From an uncultured Sulfurimonas sp. (GTDB lineage Bacteria > Campylobacterota > Campylobacteria > Campylobacterales > Sulfurimonadaceae): DNA of 19,854 nucleotides. The stretch's first letter is position 1; every line of letters begins with the position of its first letter. Position numbers and translations under genes: made by a program. Under the pieces are notes generated by a model. It searched no databases. It was not told where the DNA came from and saw only the letters and a list, made by a program, of their open reading frames with translations. Positions 1 to 7,585 of the stretch are shown in pieces. The DNA lies in NCBI GenBank assembly GCA_937914675.1, contig CALDOC010000458.1, positions 1-19,854 on the forward strand, in the 5' to 3' direction.

Positions 1-1668
1 GAGATAGCCGAATACAGAAAACGGCTAGAAGCTAAAAAAGAGCATATGGCTCAAGACGCTTACAAAGAGATAAACAAACAACTCGAAAGATACTCTAGGA
101 TGCACCCCGACTCTTCGGACGCTTCCATGACTCAAACTTATCTTGATTGGGTTTTAGATATTCCTTTTGGAGACGTCGCGAAAAAGCCCCTTAAAATAGG
201 CGACGTAGAAAAACAGCTTGACGAGGATCACTTCTCTTTAAAAAAACCAAAAAAAAGAATAGTCGAATACTTTGCGGTAAAAGAGTTGCTTGAACTTCGT
301 GGCGTCAACAATAAACAGAGCGCAGGCGCAATTCTTTGTTTCTCGGGACCTCCGGGCGTTGGTAAAACGTCTCTCGCCAACTCCATAGCCACGGCGCTCA
401 AACGTCCCCTCATTAGAATCGCTCTTGGTGGACTAGAAGACGTTAACGAACTGAGAGGTCACCGTCGCACTTACGTTGGAGCCATGCCTGGGAGAATCAC
501 TCAAGGGCTTATAGACGCTAAAAAAATGAATCCGGTTATAGTTTTAGATGAAATAGACAAAGTTTCACGCTCTCAAAGAGGCGACCCGACGGCGGCGCTT
601 TTGGAGATACTCGATCCAGAACAAAACAGTGAATTTAGAGACTATTATCTCAACTTCAACCTTGACTTGAGCAACGTCATCTTTATCGCGACGGCGAACG
701 ACGTAGGCAAAATTCCAGTGGCGCTTCGAGATAGAATGGAATTTATTTCCGTGAGCTCCTACACGCCTCAAGAGAAGTATGAGATAGCGTCAAGATATTT
801 AATCCCTCAAGAGTTGAAAAAACATGGACTAAAAAAATCCGAACTGAGCATCTCAAAACCGGCGCTTAAAGAGCTTATCCATAGCTACACGAGAGAAGCG
901 GGCGTTCGTAACCTTCGTCGTCGCATAGCCGATATGAGTCGAAAAGTGGCGCAAGAGGTTCTCCAACATCCAGAGTTGACTAAAGTTCCCGTTAATTTGA
1001 AAAACTTAAAAGAGTTCTTTGACAAAAGCGTATTTGAAATCGAAAAAACGGACAAAGTTCCTGTGATTGGCGTCGTAAATGGTTTGGCTTGGACGGCGGT
1101 TGGTGGAGACGTGCTTAAGATAGAGAGCATCCGCATCAAAGGAAAAGGAAACCTACAACTAACGGGAAGCCTCGGCGACGTCATGAAAGAGTCCGCGAGA
1201 ATAGCCATGAGCGTCGTAAAAACTCTCGTCGATACAAATAGATTGGAAATATCGCAAGAAAACTTGCCTCGCAGTTTCAAAGAGATGGAAGACGACGTAA
1301 AAGTGGATCCTAGCGAAGTTTACAAACGCTACGATCTCCATATCCACGTACCAGACGGAGCGACTCCAAAAGATGGACCAAGCGCTGGAATAGCCATGGT
1401 GACGGTCATATCGTCCATACTAAGTTCAAAAAAGATTCGCTCGGAAATCGCTATGACGGGAGAAGTTTCTCTCAGTGGCGACGTGCTTCCAATTGGTGGT
1501 CTAAAAGAAAAACTCATAGCCGCCCACAAAGCCGGAATGACAAAAGTTTTAATCCCACAAAAGAATTATGAAAGAGATTTGGAAGACATACCAAAAGAAG
1601 TGCAAGAGACGGTGGAAATCGTAGGGGTCAAACGCGTGGAAGAAGTTTTAAAACAGGTTCTTATATAG
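1..1668 (+). CDS. lon: Lon ATP-dependent protease, C-terminal part (5' end outside window)
   Basis: ATP-dependent serine protease that degrades misfolded and regulatory cytoplasmic proteins as a homohexamer. The frame is open from base 1, so the N-terminal substrate-binding domain lies outside the window; about 555 residues of a usual ~800 are visible. Numbering from the internal Met at base 46, the Walker A motif GPPGVGKTS is at 101-109 and Walker B VIVLDEIDK at 164-172. The C-terminal protease domain has the catalytic Ser446 in PKDGPSAG and Lys489 in GGLKEKL. The Ser-Lys spacing of 43 residues equals that of E. coli Lon (S679/K722). The Met at base 46 is not the true start. The stop codon lies inside a hairpin terminator shared with the convergent operon. 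Identification is secure; nothing in the visible part looks damaged. Confidence 0.97.
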   Translation, partial: EIAEYRKRLEAKKEHMAQDAYKEINKQLERYSRMHPDSSDASMTQTYLDWVLDIPFGDVAKKPLKIGDVEKQLDEDHFSLKKPKKRIVEYFAVKELLELRGVNNKQSAGAILCFSGPPGVGKTSLANSIATALKRPLIRIALGGLEDVNELRGHRRTYVGAMPGRITQGLIDAKKMNPVIVLDEIDKVSRSQRGDPTAALLEILDPEQNSEFRDYYLNFNLDLSNVIFIATANDVGKIPVALRDRMEFISVSSYTPQEKYEIASRYLIPQELKKHGLKKSELSISKPALKELIHSYTREAGVRNLRRRIADMSRKVAQEVLQHPELTKVPVNLKNLKEFFDKSVFEIEKTDKVPVIGVVNGLAWTAVGGDVLKIESIRIKGKGNLQLTGSLGDVMKESARIAMSVVKTLVDTNRLEISQENLPRSFKEMEDDVKVDPSEVYKRYDLHIHVPDGATPKDGPSAGIAMVTVISSILSSKKIRSEIAMTGEVSLSGDVLPIGGLKEKLIAAHKAGMTKVLIPQKNYERDLEDIPKEVQETVEIVGVKRVEEVLKQVLI

Positions 1669-1679
1669 AACCCGTTTTT
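1651..1679. terminator. bidirectional hairpin terminator between lon and the response regulator
   Basis: The arms GGTTCT (1656-1661) and AGAACC (1667-1672) flank the loop TATAT. An AAAC/GTTT outer extension adds four pairs after one mismatch. The plus strand continues with five T; on the minus strand the hairpin is followed by TTTT. It overlaps the last codons and stop of lon and sits 5 nt beyond the stop of the convergent gene, so it can end transcription from both sides. Confidence 0.75.
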
Positions 1680-1683
1680 AAAT

Positions 1684-2061
1684 TTATATAATTACAGTCG
1701 CTATTTTTTTCATCAAATCATCGAATCTAATCGGCTTCATAAGAAAGCCATTAGCCCCAAACTCCAAGGCGTCGCTCTTTTTCGTTTCATCGGTCGTCAA
1801 AACTATGATCGGCAGTTGACGAAGGTTATCGTCGGCGCGCACTACTTTTAACATCTCTATGCCACCCATAATTGGCATGATAATGTCTAATAATATTAAA
1901 TCAATGTCATCTCTTGATTTTAATGAGCCTATGGCGTCGGAGCCATTCTTGGCTTCTATGACCTCTTTAACTCTTCCACTTTTCTTTAGCATCGACTTTA
2001 ATAACTTCAAATTTATCATATCGTCATCAACCGCTAAAATAACTAAATCTTCTCTTTGCAT
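1684..2061 (-). CDS. single-domain (CheY-like) response regulator
   Basis: A 125-aa protein made only of a receiver domain. The acidic cluster VDDD at 11-14, the phospho-acceptor Asp59 in LILLDIIMP, the switch Thr89-Thr90 and Lys109 followed by Pro110 are all present, so it should accept phosphate. It has no DNA-binding or enzymatic output and probably acts by protein contact. It is the last gene of a four-gene operon, starting 10 nt after the hybrid kinase stop. Its ribosome site AAGGA overlaps that stop, 7 nt before ATG. The natural inference is that it is the terminal acceptor of the phosphorelay encoded by the three upstream genes. It may act on the flagellar motor or on another regulator; the sequence does not tell which. 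Confidence 0.93.
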   Translation of the reverse strand: MQREDLVILAVDDDMINLKLLKSMLKKSGRVKEVIEAKNGSDAIGSLKSRDDIDLILLDIIMPIMGGIEMLKVVRADDNLRQLPIIVLTTDETKKSDALEFGANGFLMKPIRFDDLMKKIATVII

Positions 2062-2071
2062 CTATAAATCC

Positions 2072-5000
2072 TTAAATAAACTTTTCAAACAATAGTCTTA
2101 GTAAATCTTTGTTCATAACGTTGTTGATAATTTCATGAGAGTAAGTGGCGTCTTCGCTATTTTTAGCTGAAGAACTATCACTTACAAGTATAAGACTTGT
2201 CACTAATCCTCTGCTAGAGCCTGTTTTTTTAACCAACTCGGCCAACTCTGGTAACACTAAATTTTCACACTCTTTGTCAAATAATACGACTTTATAACTA
2301 TCTTTGTTTATCATGGCGAGCAACTCGTCGGTTGACTTTACAACGGCGTACGTATAGCCTAGAGAATCTATCAATTTAGTAAATAGTTTTGTCTCAAAAG
2401 GACTTTTCTTAAACAATAGAACGTCGGCTTTATATAAATAAGAAACGATTTCTTCTTGACGCTCTTCTTCGATCTCCGCTTCTTGCGCAACCATTATTTC
2501 TTCTGGTTCAATCGCCACTGGCTCCGGCTCTTTTTCCATAACGATTTCTTCTTGCGCAACTTCTTCGATCTCCGCTTCTTGCGCAACTATTACTTTTTCA
2601 TGAACCGGTTCTATGTTTTTTAGCGCTTCAACGTCTTTATCCACTATATACTCAGATAAAAAGTGATTTAACAAAGAGACTATCTCTGAACGCACGAGTG
2701 GTTTTGTAGTGTACTCATCCAGACCAGCTTCAAGAAATCTTTCTCTATCGCCTTTTAAGGCGTTTGCGGTTAGAGCAAGAATAGGAACGTGAGGTTGATT
2801 ATACTCCTCTTCATACTCCAATATTTCTCTTGTCGCTTCAATGCCGTCAAGGAATGGCATCTGAATATCCATAAAAATCAAATCAAAATTGCCATCTTTG
2901 CGTTTTTGAAACGCTTCAAGTCCATTTGAAGCGAGACTGATAGTCAGTCCTAAATCTTCAAGCGTTCGTTTAATCAGTTTTTGATTTATAATGTTGTCTT
3001 CGGCGACTAAGACGTTAGCGTGAAAAACCGATGAGTTTGCGTCAAATTTTTTGCCTTTTACAGGCGCTGCTTTCTTAACGCTAAAACTCTTGGAATTATA
3101 GTTATTAAGCGCTACTTTAATCTTAGAATTATTTAATGGCTCGTATATCGTTTTAAATATATTTATGCCGATTGAATCTATCTGTCTCATGTAAAAAGAC
3201 TTCGTTAAAAGAATAAGCTCTTGAGGCAACTTCGAATACGTTTTTAAAGTCTCTTCGTCCGTATAATCAAAATCAACAAATAAAAGGTCATAGTTAATCT
3301 GTCTTTGGAGGGTCTCTAGCTCTTGCGCGTCTTTAAACAGCGTATAACTTACTCCGTAAAAATCTAAGTATTCACGAAGATACGTCTCTTGTTTTTTCGT
3401 TTTATGCAAAGACTCCAATACAAGAGCGTTAATGCTTGAATAAGTTCCTTTTAAAGAATCGTTTCCTCTTTCAACTTCTTCAAAATCCAACGTAAAGAAG
3501 AAAGTCGTGCCTTTTCCCGGTTCACTGTGAAGATCTAGTTGACCACCCATAAGCTCAATAAAATTACTCGAAATCGTAAGTCCAAGACCAGTACCGCCAT
3601 ATTTACGAGTAATTGACGTATCCGCTTGTGAGAACGCTTCAAATATTCTCTCTTTTTGCTCACTTGTAACGCCGATACCACTATCTTGAACTTCAAATCT
3701 AATTCTCGTTATGCCATCTTGTTCCGTTTCAATTTTTCTTATGTCAACGTTAATTGAACCGGAACTACTTGTAAATTTAACCGCGTTTGAAAGAAGATTA
3801 ATAATAACTTCTTTAATCTTGGTAGGATCGCCTTTAATTTGACCTTCAAGGGCGGGATCGATAAAACAGCCAAGATTAATGTGTTTCTCACTAGCTCGAA
3901 CGGCGTAAACTTCAACGGCGCTTTCAAACTCTTCGGTCGGGTTAAAGGCGATATCCTCAATCTCAAGCTTATTGCTCTCGATTTTAGAAAGGTCAAGAAT
4001 GTTGTTTATAATTTCAAGAAGATTTTCAGAACTTTTTTCAATAATGTCGACAAATTCAGCCTGCTCTTCTTCAAGTCCGGTATCTTTAAGGAGTTCCGTA
4101 AATCCAACGATTCCATTTAAAGGGGTACGGATTTCATGCGACATATTCGCCAAGAACATAGATTTGGCTTCACTCGCCTCTTGCGCGGAATCTTTATCTC
4201 GTCTTGTTTGTTCGATTATCTTTTCAAGTAGCGTATACGCCTGCGTCGTACCCTCTGCTGTATCAAGGTTGATGTCTACGCTGCTATCGGCTTGAGTCCC
4301 TTTTGCAACCCTTTTTAGAACGCTTTCAAGACTTTTGATATTGTTCGCAATCTCATTCGACAGTAGGTATCCCAAGATTGCCAATATTAACGTAACGAGC
4401 CATATCGAAAGCGTAATCGACAAAACTTGCAACGCCACTTCTTTAACCTTAACCGCTCTCTCGTCTATAGTGTTCAACACAAGATTTTCGGCGTTGGCGA
4501 TGATGTTCGCTTTTTGAGAAAGCATTGCGAACCAAACGTCCGCGTCCGTTTTGTAGACTCCCGTCAACGCTCCAGAAAATATGCTTGTTCTATTTGTGTT
4601 TATATCTTCAAACAGTTCGATAGTGTCTTCATTTTCCATTAAATTATTGAGTTTTGACACTAGTACTTTGTTGCTTAAAGTGTCATAACTAATGGAATCC
4701 GCTTTGACTATAAGGGAAATCCAAGAGTTCATGTTTTGTTCTTGCATCTTGTTTGACGAGGATAAGATGTATGAGATAAAATCTCGCTCCGACGACGTAG
4801 CTTCTTGCGCTCTCACCAATAAGATATAAACGCTAGAAAGTTGCGTGATGGTAGGGTCAATCTGCTCTAAAGTGAGTCCTTCGAGTTGCAATATAGCCCT
4901 GTTTTGCGCGGCGCCATAAACATCGTCATACACGGTTTCAAAGTTAGTCGAGTGTTCATCAACCTGACTTCTTATCTTTTCGATGTCAAAAAGTGAAGAT

Positions 5001-5371
5001 TGAATTACCTTTAGATTCGAACATGCTTGGCAATTGTTTTCACCATCTTTATGATTATGAAGCGCGTCGTTCCTCTTAACGCCGCTTATGTAGGCCGTTT
5101 TTTTCTCATCTACGACGCTTCTTTGTTTAACCAATGAACGAAGAGTTACGGGAGAAGAGTTTCCTAGGTACATGACCGTCATTCCTCGCTCTCGCGATAT
5201 TTCGCCTAAGAGTTCGTTCAACTCTCTATTTTCAGATAATTTGTACTGTAGAACATCCGCTTTTTCAAAATTTTTGTACGAGTCATACACGAAATAACTG
5301 GTGATTGCAAATAAAATGACAATTGGCAAAAGACTGATTAACCTTAGTCTATTTTTTAATCCTAATTTCAT
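2072..5371 (-). CDS. NIT-domain hybrid sensor histidine kinase with three receiver-like modules
   Basis: A 1099-aa membrane kinase. TM1 is at about 8-28 and TM2 at about 313-337. The periplasmic part between them resembles the NIT (nitrate/nitrite-sensing type) domain, with the signature RERGMTVMYLG at 60-70. The HisKA box SHEIRTP carries His412. The ATPase domain has Asn529, DSGIG (563-567) and GGTGLGL (592-598). Three receiver-like regions follow. About 645-760 keeps Asp700 but has Glu-Pro (744-745) instead of Lys-Pro. 785-905 is complete, with Glu791/Asp792, Asp835, Thr868 and Lys890. About 978-1099 keeps Asp1032 but lacks the acidic pair. A Glu-rich linker (921-976) contains an in-frame duplication. 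Start ATG has AAGG about 7 nt upstream, inside the end of the Hpt gene (2-nt gap). The ligand is unknown; the NIT name does not prove nitrate sensing. Confidence 0.93.
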   Translation of the reverse strand: MKLGLKNRLRLISLLPIVILFAITSYFVYDSYKNFEKADVLQYKLSENRELNELLGEISRERGMTVMYLGNSSPVTLRSLVKQRSVVDEKKTAYISGVKRNDALHNHKDGENNCQACSNLKVIQSSLFDIEKIRSQVDEHSTNFETVYDDVYGAAQNRAILQLEGLTLEQIDPTITQLSSVYILLVRAQEATSSERDFISYILSSSNKMQEQNMNSWISLIVKADSISYDTLSNKVLVSKLNNLMENEDTIELFEDINTNRTSIFSGALTGVYKTDADVWFAMLSQKANIIANAENLVLNTIDERAVKVKEVALQVLSITLSIWLVTLILAILGYLLSNEIANNIKSLESVLKRVAKGTQADSSVDINLDTAEGTTQAYTLLEKIIEQTRRDKDSAQEASEAKSMFLANMSHEIRTPLNGIVGFTELLKDTGLEEEQAEFVDIIEKSSENLLEIINNILDLSKIESNKLEIEDIAFNPTEEFESAVEVYAVRASEKHINLGCFIDPALEGQIKGDPTKIKEVIINLLSNAVKFTSSSGSINVDIRKIETEQDGITRIRFEVQDSGIGVTSEQKERIFEAFSQADTSITRKYGGTGLGLTISSNFIELMGGQLDLHSEPGKGTTFFFTLDFEEVERGNDSLKGTYSSINALVLESLHKTKKQETYLREYLDFYGVSYTLFKDAQELETLQRQINYDLLFVDFDYTDEETLKTYSKLPQELILLTKSFYMRQIDSIGINIFKTIYEPLNNSKIKVALNNYNSKSFSVKKAAPVKGKKFDANSSVFHANVLVAEDNIINQKLIKRTLEDLGLTISLASNGLEAFQKRKDGNFDLIFMDIQMPFLDGIEATREILEYEEEYNQPHVPILALTANALKGDRERFLEAGLDEYTTKPLVRSEIVSLLNHFLSEYIVDKDVEALKNIEPVHEKVIVAQEAEIEEVAQEEIVMEKEPEPVAIEPEEIMVAQEAEIEEERQEEIVSYLYKADVLLFKKSPFETKLFTKLIDSLGYTYAVVKSTDELLAMINKDSYKVVLFDKECENLVLPELAELVKKTGSSRGLVTSLILVSDSSSAKNSEDATYSHEIINNVMNKDLLRLLFEKFI
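2464..2587. repeat. 28-bp perfect direct repeat, 96-bp period, within the kinase gene
   Basis: Identical 28-bp copies occupy 2464-2491 and 2560-2587. The 96-bp offset equals 32 codons, so the duplication is in frame. It gives two copies of VAQEAEIEE at about residues 929-937 and 961-969 of the hybrid kinase, in the Glu-rich linker between the active receiver and the C-terminal degenerate receiver. It looks like a tandem duplication that lengthened the linker. Confidence 0.9.
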
Positions 5372-5373
5372 AT

Positions 5374-7086
5374 TTAGGCCTTATTTGAGATTTGTTTTAT
5401 AACTAAATCTATTGTTCGAATAGCCTTAGTCATTTCATTTTTGTCTGATGAAGTCATCAAACGCTCTATTTCCGACTTGAAGCTTTTCATATGCATGCTA
5501 TCACTCATGCCTTTTAAAACAAAAGCTTCTTTTTTACATTTTTCAAAATTATTTTGAGCTAAGGCTTCATGAATGTTTGAAGATATGGAACGACAGTCTA
5601 AGATATAATCTTCAAAAAGTTCTTCAAACGTTTCGAGATCTAATCCAATCGCGTTTGCAATTGACGCTTTGGAATAATCCACTTTAATCTCTTCTTCTGG
5701 CTCTTCTTCAATTAGCTCTTCAATTTTTATTTCTTCTTGTTCAGCTATGTCTACATCGACAAGCGATTCTTTGCTAATCTCTTCAAAATCAACATCCGAC
5801 GCAAAATAATCATCGTCCATTATTGAGTCTGTAGATAAGGCTTCTTCTTCTACCTTGATTTTAAGTTCTGGAGTGGAAGATACGTCGTCAACCTTGAGTT
5901 CAAGTTCAAAATCAGGCTCAGTTTCAACTTCAACTTCCGTTTTCGTTTCTATTTTTGGCTCAACTTCAAAAACGTCATCTTTAAAATCTAAAGAAAAATC
6001 ATACTCGTCCACTATTTGGGCTTCTTGAGCTTCTTTGACTTCCAGAGCTTCTTGAACTTTTTCTATCTCCTGAATCTCTTGAACGATTTTTACCTCTTCA
6101 CCTGATAATTTAGCGATTATTCTATAAAAAATATTTAAATGCGAGCGTATCTCTTGTAGGTCAAGCGAGGTATTGACAACGCTTAAAGTGTTAAAAGCGT
6201 CTTCAACGCGTAAGTTGGCGGCAACGCCCTTAAGTTTATGAGATAATATTTTAACGTTTTCAATGTTTTCTTTGGCAAGAGACGAATAAAGTTCGTCTTT
6301 AAACTCTTTGGCTTGCGCTATAAAGTCTTGGATGAACTCCTCTATTAAATCAACGGGCAGTCCAAGTTCGTCAGACGCCACATGAGGGTCAAAAGTGTAA
6401 CTATTGTCAAAATCTTGTTCCTCTTTGCTTAAAAACTCCTCTACTTTCGTAGCAACTTTCACAGGAGGCAAATCTACGGCGTTAAAATCAATTTTTTCAT
6501 CCGCAAAAGTTTCATGAACTTCGACTGGAACTTCTTTATGAGTTGTTACATGTTCCGTAGGAGCTAAAAAGAGCTCTTCATCGGAAAAATCTACGTCTAG
6601 CGAGTACTGTTCATCTTTACTCTCTGGGATTTTTACTTCCTTAGGAGGAGTTGCTACGCTTGCGCTTGGCGTTGCAAATGAGCTTGCCATTGGAACGGAC
6701 GTTTGTGGAATTGGTCTACGCTGTAAATCTTGAGAGATATTTTCGCTCTCTTTGGCGTCTAAGACTCGTAGGCCGTTTAAATTAACCAAATAGCCCTTAG
6801 AACTTGGATAATCTGCCAAGAAAACGGTGCTTATAACAAGTTTCGCAGTATAGGTTTTAGAGTTGACGCTGATAATGACTCTTGAATCTTCAGCGGATTC
6901 GGCGCATGTGATAAAATCTATCCAATGCACATGTTTAAAGTTATGAACGTACCCCGGCGTCCTAACAAAAAAGTCGGCAAAATCAGCGGCTTCGGACTGA
7001 AGGTCTGAAAGATTTGAAAATCCAAAAAATTTCAAGTCGTTCTCATCTATGCCTATAAACTCTTTAGAATAATTATAAATTAACAT
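5374..7086 (-). CDS. two-Hpt phosphotransfer protein with PAS-like N-terminus; second Hpt lacks the histidine
   Basis: A 570-aa protein with no signal peptide or membrane segment. Residues 1-110 form a compact domain I do not firmly recognise; it is PAS-like at best. A Pro/Ser/Ala linker follows (about 120-160). Hpt1 spans about 240-330 and has the canonical SHKLKG with His283. A long acidic linker (335-470, rich in Glu, Val and Lys) leads to Hpt2 at about 472-566. In Hpt2 the equivalent site reads AFVLKG, so Phe522 replaces the phosphorylated His and this copy cannot take phosphate there. The gene lies 12 nt after the PAS gene and 2 nt before the hybrid kinase, with AGGTGG upstream of its ATG. 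It probably shuttles phosphate from kinase Asp835 to the response regulator. Hpt2 may be a docking or dimerisation module. Confidence 0.88.
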   Translation of the reverse strand: MLIYNYSKEFIGIDENDLKFFGFSNLSDLQSEAADFADFFVRTPGYVHNFKHVHWIDFITCAESAEDSRVIISVNSKTYTAKLVISTVFLADYPSSKGYLVNLNGLRVLDAKESENISQDLQRRPIPQTSVPMASSFATPSASVATPPKEVKIPESKDEQYSLDVDFSDEELFLAPTEHVTTHKEVPVEVHETFADEKIDFNAVDLPPVKVATKVEEFLSKEEQDFDNSYTFDPHVASDELGLPVDLIEEFIQDFIAQAKEFKDELYSSLAKENIENVKILSHKLKGVAANLRVEDAFNTLSVVNTSLDLQEIRSHLNIFYRIIAKLSGEEVKIVQEIQEIEKVQEALEVKEAQEAQIVDEYDFSLDFKDDVFEVEPKIETKTEVEVETEPDFELELKVDDVSSTPELKIKVEEEALSTDSIMDDDYFASDVDFEEISKESLVDVDIAEQEEIKIEELIEEEPEEEIKVDYSKASIANAIGLDLETFEELFEDYILDCRSISSNIHEALAQNNFEKCKKEAFVLKGMSDSMHMKSFKSEIERLMTSSDKNEMTKAIRTIDLVIKQISNKA

Positions 7087-7098
7087 TAAGACACCACC

Positions 7099-7512
7099 TT
7101 ACCTTTCTTGTTCTAACATTTTTTCGTAAGTTTCTTCTATTTCAAGAATATTTTTTCTTGAGGCGGGTTTTCTAACCGCTATATATCCAGTAACCTTGCC
7201 ATTATCGTTTTTTATAGGCAAAATCTCCGTCTCAACCCAATAATAAAGTCCATCTTTTCTCAAATTCTTTATCAAACCATTCCATGCTTGTCCAGACGCT
7301 ATTCTCTGCCACATTTTGGCAAACGCGGCTTTTGGCATTTGAGGATGTCTCATGATGCTGTGAGACTGACCTATGAGTTCATCGGTTTTATAAGCGGAAA
7401 CTTCACAAAAGTTTCTATTGACGTATACTATTGTGCCTTTTAAATCCGTTTGACTGATTAAAACACTGCCATCGTAAACATATTCTTCATCTATGGGTAT
7501 TACATTACTCAT
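7099..7512 (-). CDS. Aer-like single PAS domain protein
   Basis: A 137-aa soluble protein consisting of a PAS domain (about 12-118) and a short charged C-terminal helix. The region IMRHPQMPKAAFAKMW (53-68) and the following AWNGLIKN and YYWV closely match the N-terminal PAS domain of the aerotaxis receptor Aer, which binds FAD. The Arg-His of that motif is kept (Arg55, His56), but Gln58 stands where Aer has Asp. No HAMP, signalling or enzymatic domain is attached, so it should work by protein contact. It is the promoter-proximal gene of the phosphorelay operon, with AAGG 7 nt before ATG. A redox or oxygen input to the relay is an inference; FAD binding is not proven. In Campylobacterota, such Aer-like PAS-only proteins can also pair with separately encoded chemoreceptors. 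Confidence 0.88.
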   Translation of the reverse strand: MSNVIPIDEEYVYDGSVLISQTDLKGTIVYVNRNFCEVSAYKTDELIGQSHSIMRHPQMPKAAFAKMWQRIASGQAWNGLIKNLRKDGLYYWVETEILPIKNDNGKVTGYIAVRKPASRKNILEIEETYEKMLEQER

Positions 7513-7585
7513 TAAAAAACCTTATACTTTGATTGCTGAAAATTAAAATTGTCACAAATATATCATAAAGCGCTAAAAATAAAAC

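Noticed and set aside
885..1280. 131-aa open frame antisense to lon
   Set aside because: It is the complement of the conserved Lon protease region; no independent coding signal.
3726..3737. Second GTTTCAAT-like string inside the kinase gene
   Set aside because: It matches the edge CRISPR-like element only in the first eight bases and is coding sequence, so it is not a further repeat copy.
3739..4295. Several open frames of 85-107 aa overlapping the hybrid kinase gene
   Set aside because: They overlap HisKA and ATPase domain codons in other frames and resemble no protein family.
5690..6080. Acidic repeat-rich region of the Hpt protein as a tandem DNA repeat
   Set aside because: The protein is Glu/Val-rich but no exact DNA repeat longer than short Glu codon runs is apparent; ordinary linker composition explains it.
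7569..7574. AGCGCT palindrome and possible TATGAT -10 (7562-7567, minus) in the uvrC/PAS gap
   Set aside because: A 6-bp palindrome is expected by chance and the -10 lacks an extended TGn. A promoter here is plausible for the phosphorelay operon but I cannot support a precise site.
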